DNA of 64,000 nt, from NCBI GenBank assembly GCA_007644065.1, contig VJWN01000009.1:310001-374000 (forward strand), in the 5' to 3' direction. The notes below the pieces were generated by a model. The model was not told where the DNA came from and made no database searches. It saw only the letters and a program-made list of their open reading frames with translations. Source of the DNA: Margaritispora aquatica. Lineage: Eukaryota > Ascomycota > Leotiomycetes > Helotiales > Discinellaceae. The first letter of the stretch is position 1, and each line of letters begins with the position of its first letter. This document shows positions 1 to 12,047 of the stretch, one piece after another. Made by a program: the position numbers and the translations under genes.

Positions 1-1222
1 ATCTAATAAATAGTACAGGTATAGTAGACAGTCTTTGATCTAACTTGTAATAAAACTCTTTCCCTCAGCGTAAACACTTGTTATGCTCTTGAATTTCAGG
101 TCACAATGGTAGCAGATTTTAGAATTCTTGAATGATTGCTAGGGAACAGGTAGACTCAATGAAATTTGATGTAAATTGTAAATCGACTAGTCAATTCGAA
201 GTGTTTCGGTATGGGTGAGGGTACAAATCCGGTGTAATTGTCTGTTTCGATGTCAGCATTCGTCATGTACTTGAGTGATCAACTTTCCTCATGTTACGAT
301 GTTGACAGCTGGTACAACTGCCTGTTCTCGCTACTGCAAGACATGTGCCTTGTAAAGTACTCCACGTACAGTGGGTAGAAAGAAGAATGATGCTGTCATA
401 GAAAAAGGGGTAACCGACCCCCAGCCGCAAAAGTGCTAGTGCTATCACATGATCTCGCTCGGTTTACATCTATCTCAACCCGAAGCACTGACATTGTTTC
501 TCTAGATGTTGCAGGCACGCTTCTTATGCATCAAAAATGTCTCATCTTTACAGTTCGGAAGTCTCTCCTTGAAAAGGGAATCAACGTCATCTCAACTAGG
601 CGACTCGTGGCGAAGTCAACAGCCACCTCCACACGATGGATCTGCATGATCATCGCCTAGTGTGCGGGGCAGTATTTGCATCTCTCGTTCACATCCTCGA
701 ACCATTATATCAAACCTTGGTTTATTATCATCTTCAAACGCGAGTAATCGCACATAAAATGCTCGGTAATTTCCAGGTATGTGCTTGTCAGTGGGCAAAA
801 TGCACGAAATAGCCATAAATGATCGAAGTTGGTCATGGAGCACATGAAGAGCTAGACGTTTGAATCTTGGCAGACTAGCGTATTTTGCCTTGAAACTGTA
901 AGACAATGACAGCTAGCTAGAGGAATTCTTACTGCGAGATTACACCATTAGCTTCATCGGATCTGTCCTTGACCAGGCTAAAAGATGGACTAGAACGAAA
1001 CTATGCCATGCTTCTCCCTTCTCGTGATAAATTCGAACCATAGAGCTGAAGAAGAACTACGCCACACTACATCATTACCCCTCCATTAAATTGTAGCATG
1101 TAGATGTCGTGCAAGAGACGCAACTGGGAGGTTTATAAAAGGTTTAGTATTCCATTTGTAAGGAAAACATTTAGAAATAATAACAAGAGTAACACATCTA
1201 CTCTCTATAACCGAAAACAATC
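1..1222. other. intergenic, left edge
   Basis: I see no convincing gene. Only short, non-conserved-looking open frames occur on either strand. The last 90 bases hold the probable core promoter of the next gene. Confidence 0.6.
1133..1139 (+). promoter_or_regulatory. TATA box of the repeat-rich stress-type gene
   Basis: A TATAAAA heptamer lies about 85 bases upstream of the ATG at 1223, a normal spacing for an inducible fungal gene with a short leader. Inferred from motif and position only. Confidence 0.5.
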
Positions 1223-3832
1223 ATGGAGAAAATCAAGAGCTTTCTGTACGCACAGGGAAACCCCTTTCCATATTGAATTGTAACTAACGGTATAGTTCGG
1301 GTCACTCTTCTGAAGAGAAACCTACAAACGAAACGCAACATCATGGTACTTCGCTTTCTGAGGCTTCAACTGATCAAGAGGGACGAAAGTTATCAACTGG
1401 AGGAACGACTCAAGATACAGGACGAACAGTTCCGGTAGAACACAGTGGAACGACACATGGTTCAGGAAAGGAATTGGGCAGCTCGGCTGCAGCAAAAGTC
1501 ACCCCTGGATTTGCAAACGATGCACACGAGAAGAGTTCTCACTCATCCACAAACCCAGCATCATCTGCAACTGGATACGGTTCCAACACAACAGCTGGAA
1601 AAACTGGTATAAATGAGAGAAGCTTTCCATTGTCCTCGAACCCTGCCTCTTCCACTACCGGACATAGTTCAACAACAACTTCTGGACATCATCTGGGACA
1701 TGATACAACTACTGGTCCTATTTCCTCCACTACCGGGAACACTTCCACCACAAGCTCTGGGCAACACCTGGGACGTGATGCAGCAGTGATAGGCGCGGCA
1801 GGCGCTGTTGGAACAGGTATTCATCAAAATCAGAATCGAGGTACAGGTACGGATGCACACACTAGTGGAACTTCTGGCTCTGCTATTCACGATCAGGGTA
1901 CTAGCACGGGTGGTCATGTAAGAAAAACAGAATTCCAACAATCACAACTCATTAACTTCTTTAGCAATACCAAACCCGTGCAGCAAGATTACTTGATCCT
2001 GCATTCAACTCAACATCGAGTCTAGAAGACGCTACATCTCACTCCAAGGTACACGGAGGAGGCGCCGAGCGAGCCGATCATGATCATAGCCCTGTCATAA
2101 CTTCTTCCAAGGGTAATTTCGACACAAACACGGTTGTGCCGTCGACAGGTGCTGGCGTTATTGGCGTCAATGAGTTGTGAGTCGCACCAGTTTGGACCTT
2201 TTTTATTTGACTAACAAAATCCTCCTTTAGCGAGCCGAGAACCTCCGTAACAACTGGGACAACTTCTTCTGCCCCAACAAATACCCTTGGATCTTCTTCA
2301 ACTCCAGCAAGCTCTAATACACACCATCGGGAAGCGGCTGTAATCGGAGGTGCAGGAGTCGCTGCAGCAGGTGCATATGCTGCCGACAAGCATATGAAAT
2401 CTGATAATCGAGGAACAAATGTTGCCCATCCTGGATCGACCACGGTCGCTAGACAGAATACACCGAGCACCACAACTCACACTGGGACATCGAAGGACCA
2501 TCATTTGAGCAGAGACGCAGCAGTTGTTGGTGGAGTTGGCAGTGCTGCCTATGCCGCAGATAAGCATCTCCATTCTGGCAATAGAGGCACAAATGTTGCT
2601 GATTCGGGTTCTTCTACGATCACTGGACAGAACCCATATGGCGTGGGAGCTCAATCCGGTCTTGGAGAAAGAGCCAATCCAACGACTCATAGCGGCACTA
2701 CAAAAGATCATCACTTAGGCAGAGATGCGGCAGTTGCTGGAGGTATTGGCGGAGCTGCTTATGCTGCAGATAAGCACCATGGCTCATCACATACTCAAGA
2801 TACCAATTTGGGAAGTTCCAATATTGAGCGGCGAGCTGATCCTACAACCCGACCGGGCACTTCTCGGCCCACTGTTGCTAGCGAGGCCTATCATCAGACT
2901 CAAGAGCGAAGGCATGATAAAGATTTGAGTGCTGCAGAGAAGGAAGCCAAGAAAGAGCACAAACATGCAGAGAAGGAGGCAAAGCATGTCGAGAAGGAAC
3001 ATAGGCATGCTGAGAAAGAGGCTGAGAAAGAGGCTGAGAAACAGGCGAAGAAGGAGCACCACCATGAGACTGCTCGCAACACTGCAATTGGTACTGGCGC
3101 TATCGGTACAGGAGTTGCAGCTCACGAAGCAAGCAAACACCACAATGACTCAGAGTCGAAATCCACGAAGAAGGATATTGGCGAGATGTTGCATGGAGAC
3201 AGAAACCATGGAGTTCTCGGTAGCTCAGGATTCCCTGGTGAACCTGGTAAGTTGTCGATATTCTTATCATAGTTATAGCTTGGATCATATCTGTGTCTGC
3301 TGCAGCCAAACATGTGTTGAAGCAAAGCTAACCAGGAACTTCCACAGGCTTCGGCGATGGCTTAAGTGCTAACATGAATCGAGATCGGCGAGAGACAGTG
3401 CGAGAAGCACAAGAGAGCTATGGCGTCAGAGGCAAGCTGCCGCTTGACAAGAAGCCTGTCGGATCAGACTTTGGTGATCATCTCCATGGCGATCGCAACA
3501 GAGGAGTCCTCGGAGCTTCTGGCATCCCAGGCACTGAAGGATTTGGATCGGGAGAAACTACTGGCCCTGGTGTGGATGGCACATCAGGACATTCGATGTC
3601 CGAAGCTTCGACTGATCAGACTGGACGCGCTTTGCCAATTGGCCATTCCTCAAATGCCACCAGCACTGGCACCAAGTCTACTGGCACTCATCTTGGTTCC
3701 GGTAACACGACCACAGGATCTCATGTTCCTGCTAGCAGTACGGAGAGAAGTAATTTGGTTGGAGAGGGAAGAAACGATATTGACAAAAACAGTGGCGTTG
3801 CGAATACCAGCCATACTGGCAGCAGTTACTAG
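1223..3832 (+). CDS. repetitive hydrophilic (LEA/hydrophilin-like) protein, 785 aa, 5 exons
   Basis: Exons 1223-1245, 1296-1917, 1965-2176, 2231-3246 and 3348-3832 join in frame. All introns are GT-AG and 47-101 bp. The protein is rich in G, S, T, H and K, with no signal peptide. A glycine/alanine-rich module (RDAAVxGGxGxAAYAADKH type) recurs near residues 165, 317, 376, 446 and 566. A charged AEKEAEKE/KEH stretch, probably helical, spans about 517-566. A block beginning LHGDRN and continuing GVLG occurs near 605 and again near 668. The N-terminus (MEKIKSFL) is encoded mostly by the 23-base first exon. Low complexity plus repeated amphipathic modules suggest a desiccation- or stress-type protein; this is inference, as I know no biochemical function for the family. 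The CDS could be mispredicted easily because exon 1 is tiny. Confidence 0.8.
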
Positions 3833-4789
3833 TCATTCGTATGACAGATTCGTGAGAGAGCGTTTGTCTGTACTAGTTTGGAAGTGTAATATGTAAGGGA
3901 TTTAAGTGCATAGCAATGAAACTGATGATATAATTTGTTTCAATAACAAATTGACCAGATGAACTTAAAAGTCGTGAGGTTATTAAGAAGCATTTAGCCA
4001 AGTTTCAAATGATCAAGTCGAGGAAAACTTTGTGTCCTGGTCTGAAATTATCTCAGCATCATGAACATCCTCATAGAACGTTGATACACGCAAATGGAGC
4101 TTCTCTTTGGTAGGATAAGATCACGAGAATGCGATTCATTTTACTTGGCTAAGGAAGGTTAGTTCGTAAGGATAGAAAACATTAGATTAGTCTTATTTCA
4201 TTTAGTGCACATGTAATTCTCAGTCGGTCTACCGAAGGAGTAAAATACGCATTTTGGTCACGCCAACATGATTGTCTTGCCATGGAAGTGACTTCACCTA
4301 TACAATTCTCACTTCAAATCGCTAGTAACTAGTCACATGGGCAGTTTTCGACCCTGGCGCTTATGGCTGAATTTTCGAATGAGGTCGGATTGACATCCGC
4401 AAATCTGTTGCACATCGCGCGGAACTCTCGGATGTTTATGCTCAGCCGAAGTTTGAGGTTATTCGGAAGCTGCGGACGCTATCTAAATAAGTGGATCCTC
4501 ACCATGAGACGACATCGACATGAGGTTTACGGGAGGTTTTTTTTTGTTTGTTCGCTATTTTGAGAGTTCTTCGTTAAATGCGGCTGATATTTTCGCTCTC
4601 GTCATTTTCTTTGTTGGTGAATCTATGCAGAGATGTTTCCGTCGTGATCCATTTCAAGCGAAGCGAGTCACTGGAATTCAATTCGAGTGACACAAACTTT
4701 ATCCAAATCTCTCAAGGTATTTAAACTTTCATCGCGCATTTGTGAGAGTGAATCCAAACATCTTAAACCACTTCTCCAAATATATCACA
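3833..4789. other. intergenic
   Basis: No gene recognised. A 66-codon open frame at 4363-4563 has no recognisable domain and ends in a T-run. The last 70 bases are probably the leader of the next gene (AT-rich, TATTTAAAC near 4718). Confidence 0.6.
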
Positions 4790-5652
4790 ATGGGAGCTTT
4801 CGATGTCGCCAAGTCTTTCAAAACTCACCTTGTGGTACAACCTCAAGACCTACGACTCAACCCACCAGAGAGCTATCTCTTTATCCAAGATGGGCTGATC
4901 ATATCTTGCGGGGTGATATACACACTATGCTATCTCTTCTATGCGACTAGATCATACAGGGACAAAGTAATCGCAGGCCCCCTGGTGTACACGTAGGTCA
5001 TGTGATTTACATTGGGTTCACCTCACTGACAATGGATGTAGCTGTGGTACTATGGCCTACGAAATCTTCTATGCGTACGTCACAACATCGACGAGATTTG
5101 AGTTTTGGTCTTTTCTTGTTTGGTTTGTTCTCGACCTTGGGTGCACAGTCCTCGCCTTAATCACAGTCGTCCCACGAGGTCAAAGAATCGCTGCGACAAT
5201 GCGGAGCGTTGTTGGCTTCTTTCTGTGCTTGGGAATTCTTTGGATTTTGACACGAATCTTCCCAGATGATAGAGAACAGGTAACTGCTTATTGGACTGGA
5301 ATCTTGCTGCAGTTTCCTGTTGGCTGGATTAGTGTGTACCTCCTTCTGAAGCGAGGCGACACCAAGGGACAGTCGCTGGAAATCTGGTATGTACCCTGCC
5401 TAAGTGAAGATTTGAACATGAACATGGCTAAAGCATTCCATTAGGATCACAAGATATTTGGGCTGCTTCACCGCTTACGGTGTCTTCATTTGGAGATATG
5501 TAAACAATCCTGAAGCTTGGTCATACGTTGCCTCACCCTGGAGTGTTTTGATCATTTTGTTGACGCTGCTTCCGGAAACTGTGTACCCTTTCATCTACAT
5601 CTGGGCATACAAGAATGAGAACGAGAACAAAGCGCATCCAAAGGCCGAATAG
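4790..5652 (+). CDS. integral-membrane PaxB/Pyr4-like terpene cyclase family protein, 251 aa
   Basis: Exons 4790-4992, 5042-5386 and 5445-5652 join to 251 residues, close to the ~240-250 aa usual for the family. The protein is almost wholly membrane-spanning, about seven hydrophobic segments. Family-like features include an acidic residue inside a helix (MAYEIFYAY), a WFVLDLG segment, the (W)ITRYLG loop, and an acidic LPETVYP in the last helix. In the Pyr4/PaxB family two membrane-buried acidic residues protonate an epoxide or olefin of a prenylated substrate to start cyclisation. No prenyltransferase, GGPP synthase, epoxidase or PKS gene lies in the window, so the substrate is unknown and this may be an orphan cyclase or a repurposed paralog. 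ATG 4790 is chosen because no other in-frame ATG precedes the first helix. Confidence 0.6.
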
Positions 5653-6300
5653 AATGGCATGGTGTGGAAACATCTGGGGCATGGTTTCTTTCTTTAGCGA
5701 GAGATGTTGGTGGCGTTTCTTGCATTTGTTGCCATCTATTCTTCCCGGGTCACAGTCTCATGGACATTGTCTGGCATCTTACAGATAAATCATCGCCGTT
5801 TGTTGGGATTTTATGGAGCGTGGTTTTTTAGCTTTTGTGAGAAAGAAATCTGATTGTGTTCACAACCAAGGCGTCTAACATTGCGCGTCTCTGTCCTAAA
5901 TTTTCTTGTTTGATCCCTTGAATTGAAGCGAGGTGGTATATATAGCTAGCCTACCTTATTGCCAGTAGTCCTTCCAAATTGCTGTAGACGTGGTATACAT
6001 AAAGCACACTTAGGCCTAGGGTTGGCTTCTTCAGTTTTACTAGAGGAAATTGAAGTCGAGTTTGAAAACTGCAGCTTAGTTTCGCTATAAGTACCTGATC
6101 CCTCGTCACGATTGTGCAAAAATGACGTAACATCATGCATCAGGATATATAGTATACACTTTTGCCATATATATATTTACCACTAGATATCTATAGATCT
6201 TATTGATGATTTGGTATTCTTTACTTGTGCTAAGAATCGAGGTGTCGCTGTGGTAAAGCCCGTGCACGTACTGTTACCGTATTTTACTAATATCTAATTC
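5653..6300. other. intergenic
   Basis: No gene seen. There is an AT-rich run (TATATATA-type) near 6150-6200. It may contain the lost or unrecognised first exon of the following broken gene. Confidence 0.5.
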
Positions 6301-8066
6301 GTGCTTTCTACCTTGTTCTGTCATTTATATCTCGTCCATCTCAAGTCCAGCTCACTCACTCTCACTTACTCAATCAAGTACGAGGCTTTCCCTAACCTTA
6401 TAGATACTAACGCCCTCGTCGATCTTGTTCACGGCGTTCAGGGCGAACTTTGGGAGGACAAAATGAATGAGACCCTTAGAAGAGGTCGTTTTTGTCAGTG
6501 GGTGTCGACTTTCCACCCTGACAATCTTCCCTGTCAACTCGATGGGACGACCTTTCACTATGGCGCATTTAACGCTGGCTTGAAAATGGCTTTTAGCGAT
6601 GGCACGGCCTGGATGATTCGTTTCCCTCGTGTGGGCAATGTCTGTGATGACTACAGTGACGAGAAGGTGGCTATGGAGGTGACCGCCCTAAGCCTCATCC
6701 GCAACAGAACTACCATTCCCGTCTCAAGGATTCAGGCGTGGGGTCTCGCTGCCAGTAACCCACTTGGTCTAGGTCCGTTCATTATCATGGACTTCATTCT
6801 TGGTGTGAGCCTCAGTGACCTTCTCAAGGATCCTAATGCCGAACGGTCTACGAGACTTATGAAGGAGGATATTGGCGATAGTGATATTGAAGTTATTTAC
6901 AGACAATTGGCCAATTATCTGCTTCAGCTCTTTCAACTCAATTTTGACCGAATCGGCAGCCTGCCATCACCGGGGGCTACAGTCCAAAGCGCCACACCGA
7001 CACGCCCACTAACATTCAAGGTACATAGCATTCTGCAAAATGGTGGAGTCGACACCTTTGGTAGGACATATTATTCCCCCTATTCCTTCTCTCCCTTCAT
7101 ACCCCAATCAAGTGCGTCAACTAAGCAACCGAATATCTAGGCGACCGAGGTCAGGAGTTCACCACCACGATCGAGTATTTTCAATATCTTGTCAGGCAGG
7201 ATTGGGAGCAGCTTGTTCACCAGCCGAAATCGGTTACGGGTTCATACAATGCTAAAAACAAATTTTTAGCTTTCAAAGTCCTGAAAACTATCATACCTGA
7301 CTTGGTCAAGGCTCAGTATGACCGTTCTAAGTTTAAGCTGATTTGCGACGATCTCGGCTTGGCGAACTTAATTGTCCGTAGCAAGGAAGACCTCACCGTG
7401 GTTGGAGTAGTGGACCTCGAATGGTCATACATTGGACCCTCTCAACTGTTTGGCTCGGCACCATGGTGGCTCCTTCAAGATAGGCCGGTCAACAGCGCCT
7501 GGGACTGCAAGGGAGACGAGCCGCCCAAGATAGCCACCAGGTATTTTAAGTGCTTGGAGATGTTTATTCGCATCTTGGAGGAGGAAGAAGTGAAGATGCC
7601 AGGGAACGAAGAGAGAGAGCTTTCTAGTCTCGTTAAGTGGTCGCAAGCCTCCGGAGCCATGTGGCTGCACATATTTCTCTCGTGTGGCTTCAACGACCGT
7701 CACAGCTTTCCTTTCACAGCTACGTCAACATTTTGGGGTTAATGAGTGGGCAAAGCGCGAGAAGGAATTTGACAACGCAGAAGAGATAGAAGCATTCGCA
7801 GCACAGAAGGTGAACGAGTTGGATGAGTATGATGCAGCTTTAGAGAAGCGAGAGGAGGAAAAGCGCTCGTGGACAGTGGGAAGATGACGAAGGAGGAATT
7901 CATTGCCAACGCTGACATAGCGCCCAACCGTCCCTATTCAACATCGCAATCGCACTCACACGTGGCCAACGACGAGATCAGAAATGATAATGGGGTGTTC
8001 TATAAGGTGGTCGCTTGGGTCGGCTTGCAGATTATGGAGCTGGGAAGGGCCATTCGGTTAGGATAA
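6301..8066 (+). pseudogene. phosphotransferase (APH/choline-kinase fold)-like gene, broken by two frame shifts
   Basis: Open frame 6301-7060 is joined by a GT-AG intron (7061-7140) to 7141-7742. Kinase-like landmarks are visible: an N-lobe with MAFSDGTAWMIRFPR, FIIMDFILG as a hinge, ICDDLGLANLI matching the catalytic D(x)4N loop, and VVDLEWSYIG as the metal-binding segment. The family is widespread in fungi and its substrates are mostly unknown. Near 7700-7710 the frame must shift by one base: the first frame stops at 7742, while clear continuing sequence (QLRQHFGVNEW, REKEFDNAEEIEAF) is in the next frame to about 7868. A second shift near 7865-7870 restores the original frame (SGKMTKEEFIA) to the stop at 8066. 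No good in-frame ATG precedes the N-lobe; the first is at 6463, so the 5' end is also doubtful. Either a young pseudogene or two sequencing errors. Confidence 0.65.
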
Positions 8067-8221
8067 AAATACAGGCAGCACTCACCACCACGAAGAGAAC
8101 CCCCAACACTAACATCACCAATACAAATGGTCCTTACTCTATTAATAAGGTCATTGAGTTTTTCCTATTGAGATTGAAGGTCGGGTTAGATGGAATTGCT
8201 GATGCTTAGATTGGATATATG

Positions 8222-8420
8222 TTCGCTACATGATTTGGTCATTACAGGCCAGACCAATCCCTCATTACCCTTCACTATCCTTCACTACCCTTCACTACCT
8301 CCTGACTGGGATGTCGCCTCTCTCGAGCGCGATCGTTGGACAACAGGAAATGCGATCTTACGACGAACATTGTTTACCCCGTAGTGCGCAAGAACCCCGT
8401 ATCGGAGCCAGTGTAGAGTC
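8222..8420 (+). pseudogene. relic of a berberine-bridge-like FAD oxidase
   Basis: The DNA resembles the C-terminal third of the intact oxidase gene downstream (about 10775-10920). Recognisable pieces, in more than one frame, are DLVIT, then MSPLSSAIVGQQEMRSY, then bases matching GTGCGCAAGAAC. In the intact gene the same order reads DLVITGQ, EMSPLPNATVGRQVMRSY and VVRKNALIP. A 10-base tandem repeat interrupts the relic. The rest of that gene copy was not found upstream, so this is a fragment, same strand as the intact copy. Confidence 0.6.
8261..8302 (+). repeat. 10-bp tandem repeat inside the oxidase relic
   Basis: About four imperfect copies of a TTCACTACCC-type unit, sitting where the relic should encode the segment between DLVIT and MSPL. 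Likely expanded after the copy lost function. Confidence 0.7.
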
Positions 8421-9640
8421 GGTCAGTTACCAAGGTCATGAACTTGAACTCGATGTACAATACTGGCTTCAAGATGACTGGTGCATGCACAAATTAATTT
8501 CGAAAGCTGGTTCAAAACCACCAGTCAAGGATTGAGATTTTGAATACTTTCATCCAAAGACCATGGGCGTTTGGGCTAGCCACAAGCTGGTGCGATTAGA
8601 GACCTTTCTCTGATATCTGGTTAGCTATCGCAGAGGTATGGTATAATGGCTTTAAAAACTTCACCTAGAGATTGCCCCAGATCAAGTCATCTCACTAGAA
8701 TATGATGTGTGATTCTTAGAGATACAGATTTATTTTGATAGCGATATTCCCCAAACAAAACCCGAGCTAGATAGATATCTCTTTTACATTGGAGGAGATG
8801 GACATCTTGGGGATTCGATGAAGGTAGCTTGTCCGATGAGTCGAAATATGGCTAGGCTCGCGCTGAGACACATTATACCGAGTATAGAATCAAGCAAAAG
8901 AGTCACTTTAAATCCAGCTGTTGTTCATAAATTCTGGAACCCACAGAACTGAAAGATTTTGGCGACTCTCTTTTATTGCAGAGACTTCCTTGTGATTACT
9001 CTATCGTCACACAGTGTGGTAGCAGAGCCCCTCAGGACGTTTAAAAGAGGTCAGATCGTACTCCTTGAACTCATTCCGATTTAAGAAAAGCCTGTAGTGG
9101 TCTTCTATGTTGGATTTGGTCATATATCAATGTTCTAGACCATCGTTCTCCCCACACTCTATCTCTGGACGGCCTTGGTCGGTTGTACTTGAACTCAGTT
9201 GTTGTGGACGGTGCTATCAATCGCCTAAGCGAGGATCCACTACGTCCTCTTTTCGACCCCCGCTATGGAACAGATCTACAGACCAGATTGGCAAGCTAAA
9301 CGTCTAGACGTATGGATTTCTTCCACTAATTATGCCCTAACTAAGCAAACTGATAGCAAAATAGTCGCAGAAAGCTATGATTTGCATTTAGCATGGTATG
9401 ATCTCAACTTCTTGGCAGTCGAAATTCAGTTCAGCCATGTAAAGGAGCTGAACGCTGGCTTCTAAATTGAAGATGCCACACGAGAACCCCTAGTTTGTTC
9501 CTAAATTGAGAACGTCGGACTTTTCTGTCCTCATGTTATTGACCGATCGCATTGGACTTTGTATGGCGTTAAAGAAATCATGAAAACGTGCTTTCGAAGA
9601 TGGTTCCTGTCTCTTACTATATTTATCCTTCAACTCAACC

Positions 9641-11306
9641 ATGTATTGCTTCTGGTCTCTTCTCTTTGCATTGAGCGTAGTTAGCTCATCACCACTACTC
9701 GGATTCTCATCATCTACCACATGGGAAATTCTCCAATCCAGAATCAAAACGGAGCACAAACTTGACCTATCCTACTTCAGCGATCAAACCGAGTACTGGT
9801 AAGCACTAGCTCTCACCCACCACAACACCAAAATCAAAACTAACAATACCATGTCTCAGGTCATCAGACTGCAGTCGTCTCCGACCAGATTGCATCCTAG
9901 TGCCTAGAAACGCCACCGAAGTCGTGCAAATTGTCAGCACACTAGTTACCACTAGCGAGAACTTCGCTGTCAAAGCAGGCGGACATAATCTGAATCGCTT
10001 CTTCTCTGGCATTGATGATGGACCACTTATCAGTCTTAAGGCTCTGAACCATGTCTTCTATGACCCAGTGACCAACACGGCCAAGATTGGGCCCGGGAAT
10101 CGCTGGATTGATGTTGTGAGAGCGCTGCAGCCCTATGGTGTTGCTGTGGTAGGTGGTCGGATTGGTCATGTTGGTGTTGGGGGATATCTTCTTGGTGGTG
10201 AGTTTGGAACCTTACTCCTTACAAATTTGTTCGTTCAACTAAGCAGTGTAGGCGGCTTGAGTAATCTCAGCACCCAGCATGGATGGGCTGCCAACAACGT
10301 GGTTGAGTTCGAAGTCGTGCTTGCGAGTGCTACAATCGTTATTGCGTTTAGCACTAATAACATTGATCTATTCAAAGTGCTTAAAGGAGGAGGAAATAAC
10401 TTTGGAGTCGTCACAAGTTATACTTTGAAGACGTTCCCTATAGGCACTGTAAGCCAAAACTCGTTCCAGTCATAACTGTAGGTTACTAACAGCTACATCC
10501 AGATATGGGGTGGCAATCTGGAATTCTCCTCAGATAAAACCGAAGCTCTTCTCGGGGCAGTCCGAACATTCACCGAAAACTATCCTAACGATAAAGCTGC
10601 GGTGATAGTAATCAACATGGTCACACTCTCCACCGCCGCGAACATCTGGATTCTCTTCCTCTTTTATGATGGACCTACCGCTCCACCCGGAACATTTGAC
10701 TTGTTCCTAAACCTAGGGCCCAATGTCAACACGTGCAAATCTCAAGACTTTCTGAGCTTCGTAAGTGCGGACGATGACCTAGTCATCACGGGACAGGTTT
10801 TCACGATCCTGTATGAGATGTCACCCCTGCCGAATGCGACAGTCGGACGTCAAGTAATGCGCTCTTACTACGATTCCTTTTACTCCGTTGTGCGCAAGAA
10901 CGCTCTTATTCCCGGTTTGACAGCCACGATTGCATTCCAGCCTCTTCCCAAACGTTTCGCCAAATATGCGAAAAACAACGGCGGCGACTTGCTCGATCTA
11001 GACGATAGCGTTGATCGCATGCTCATGAAATTCAATCTCTCATATGACTTATCCATCGCGAATGCCCAGGTCGATGCGGCGATTGTGGAGATCTTTGAGG
11101 GTGTTAGGGAGAGAGTGCAGGCGTTTATGGCGAGTGGAGTGTTGCCAGATGCGTATTTGCCGGTTTTTATGAATGATGCAAATTATCAGCAGGATTATTG
11201 GGGGAGGTTGAGGCCGGAGACGTTGAATTATGCGAGGGGTGTGAGGGATAGGGTTGATGCTCAGGGGTTGTTCAGGACGAAGACGGGTGGGTTTAAAATG
11301 CCTTGA
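9641..11306 (+). CDS. secreted berberine-bridge-like (BBE) FAD-linked oxidoreductase, 498 aa
   Basis: Exons 9641-9798, 9860-10197, 10252-10448 and 10503-11306 give 498 residues. The first exon encodes a signal peptide (MYCFWSLLFALSVVSSS), so the enzyme is probably secreted. The FAD_binding_4 region runs from about residue 60: CILVPRNATEV, then AVKAGGH with His95 as the likely covalent FAD attachment, GVAVVGGRIGHVGVGG, and LKGGGNNFGVVT. The BBE C-terminal domain ends with DANYQQDYWG and NYARGVRDR, typical of the family. The Cys used for the second FAD bond in bicovalent members is not evident. Three GT-AG introns; the 54-bp introns 2 and 3 are multiples of three, and intron 2 can be read through without a stop, so naive models will include it. 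The substrate cannot be told from sequence; such enzymes often oxidise alkaloids, terpenoids or carbohydrates. Confidence 0.85.
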
Positions 11307-12047
11307 TTGGCATGTAAGGCTATGGGAAGGTCAGCTACATTAGTTCTAGGAAGTGTTACCTTAGTCTATAGTATATTTGGGTGTTTTGGAAAATGAAAGT
11401 GATCATGATTGAGATGGTTTGGGTAATCTTGGAATTAAATTTAACCTATCTGGCCATGACGATTGTCGAAAGTTTTGCTGTCAAGACAACAAGAGGCAAC
11501 ATCAATAAATTGGATAAATCTAAGATGCGTTAACAGTGCGTTCTTCAAGCTATGACATCAAAGGAGACTGACATATAAGAGGCGTCGTACATGGAGGGGA
11601 GAATTGTATTCTTCACCATTCTCAATGACCATCTAAGCGAGAAATGTAAATACAGTACCGGGAAGTCGTGTTGAGGGGATCCTGACCTACCACATGTCCA
11701 ATTAGTCTTGAGAGGGAAGTAGTATGTATTTGCGGTAATACATACTGTTCAAGTCATCTTCGCGCTTTCTCCAATCCCTGAAAACATAGCTGCGCTTTCC
11801 AATTCTACACCTACCTTCTTTTTACCAGTCACCTCGCTTCAATTTCCCATTTCCCACTCTCTTCTCTTTTCTTCTTCTTCATCTTCATCTTGACCATCAA
11901 TCCGAGACTCAACAACCAACAAAGACAACATCAAACATCACAACAAACAATCATCAAGCCTCAAGTATCATCCACCATCCATCATCCAACATCAACTGCA
12001 TTCAGTCACATACTGTCCATATATTTGATTCAAGAAATAATTTCGCA
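11307..12047. other. intergenic, CT/CAA-rich promoter
   Basis: No gene seen. From about 11820 the + strand is CT-rich and then rich in CAACAA/CATC, the usual look of a fungal promoter and leader for the gene starting at 12048. Confidence 0.6.

Larger units (their letters stand above)
8067..9640. other. intergenic with gene relics
   Basis: Contains a decayed oxidase fragment (8222-8420, listed separately) and an open stretch around 9085-9300 without a start codon that I cannot identify. Both look like gene debris. Otherwise nothing seen. Confidence 0.5.

Noticed and set aside
9085..9300. Stop-free stretch including LSLDGLGRLYLNS and INRLSEDPLRPLFDPRYG
   Set aside because: No start codon and no recognised family; perhaps gene debris, not annotated as a gene.
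10198..10251. Extra 18 residues in the BBE-like enzyme (EFGTLLLTN...)
   Set aside because: Has a GTGAGT donor, a CTAAG branch motif and a TAG acceptor; removing it restores the GGGLSN motif.
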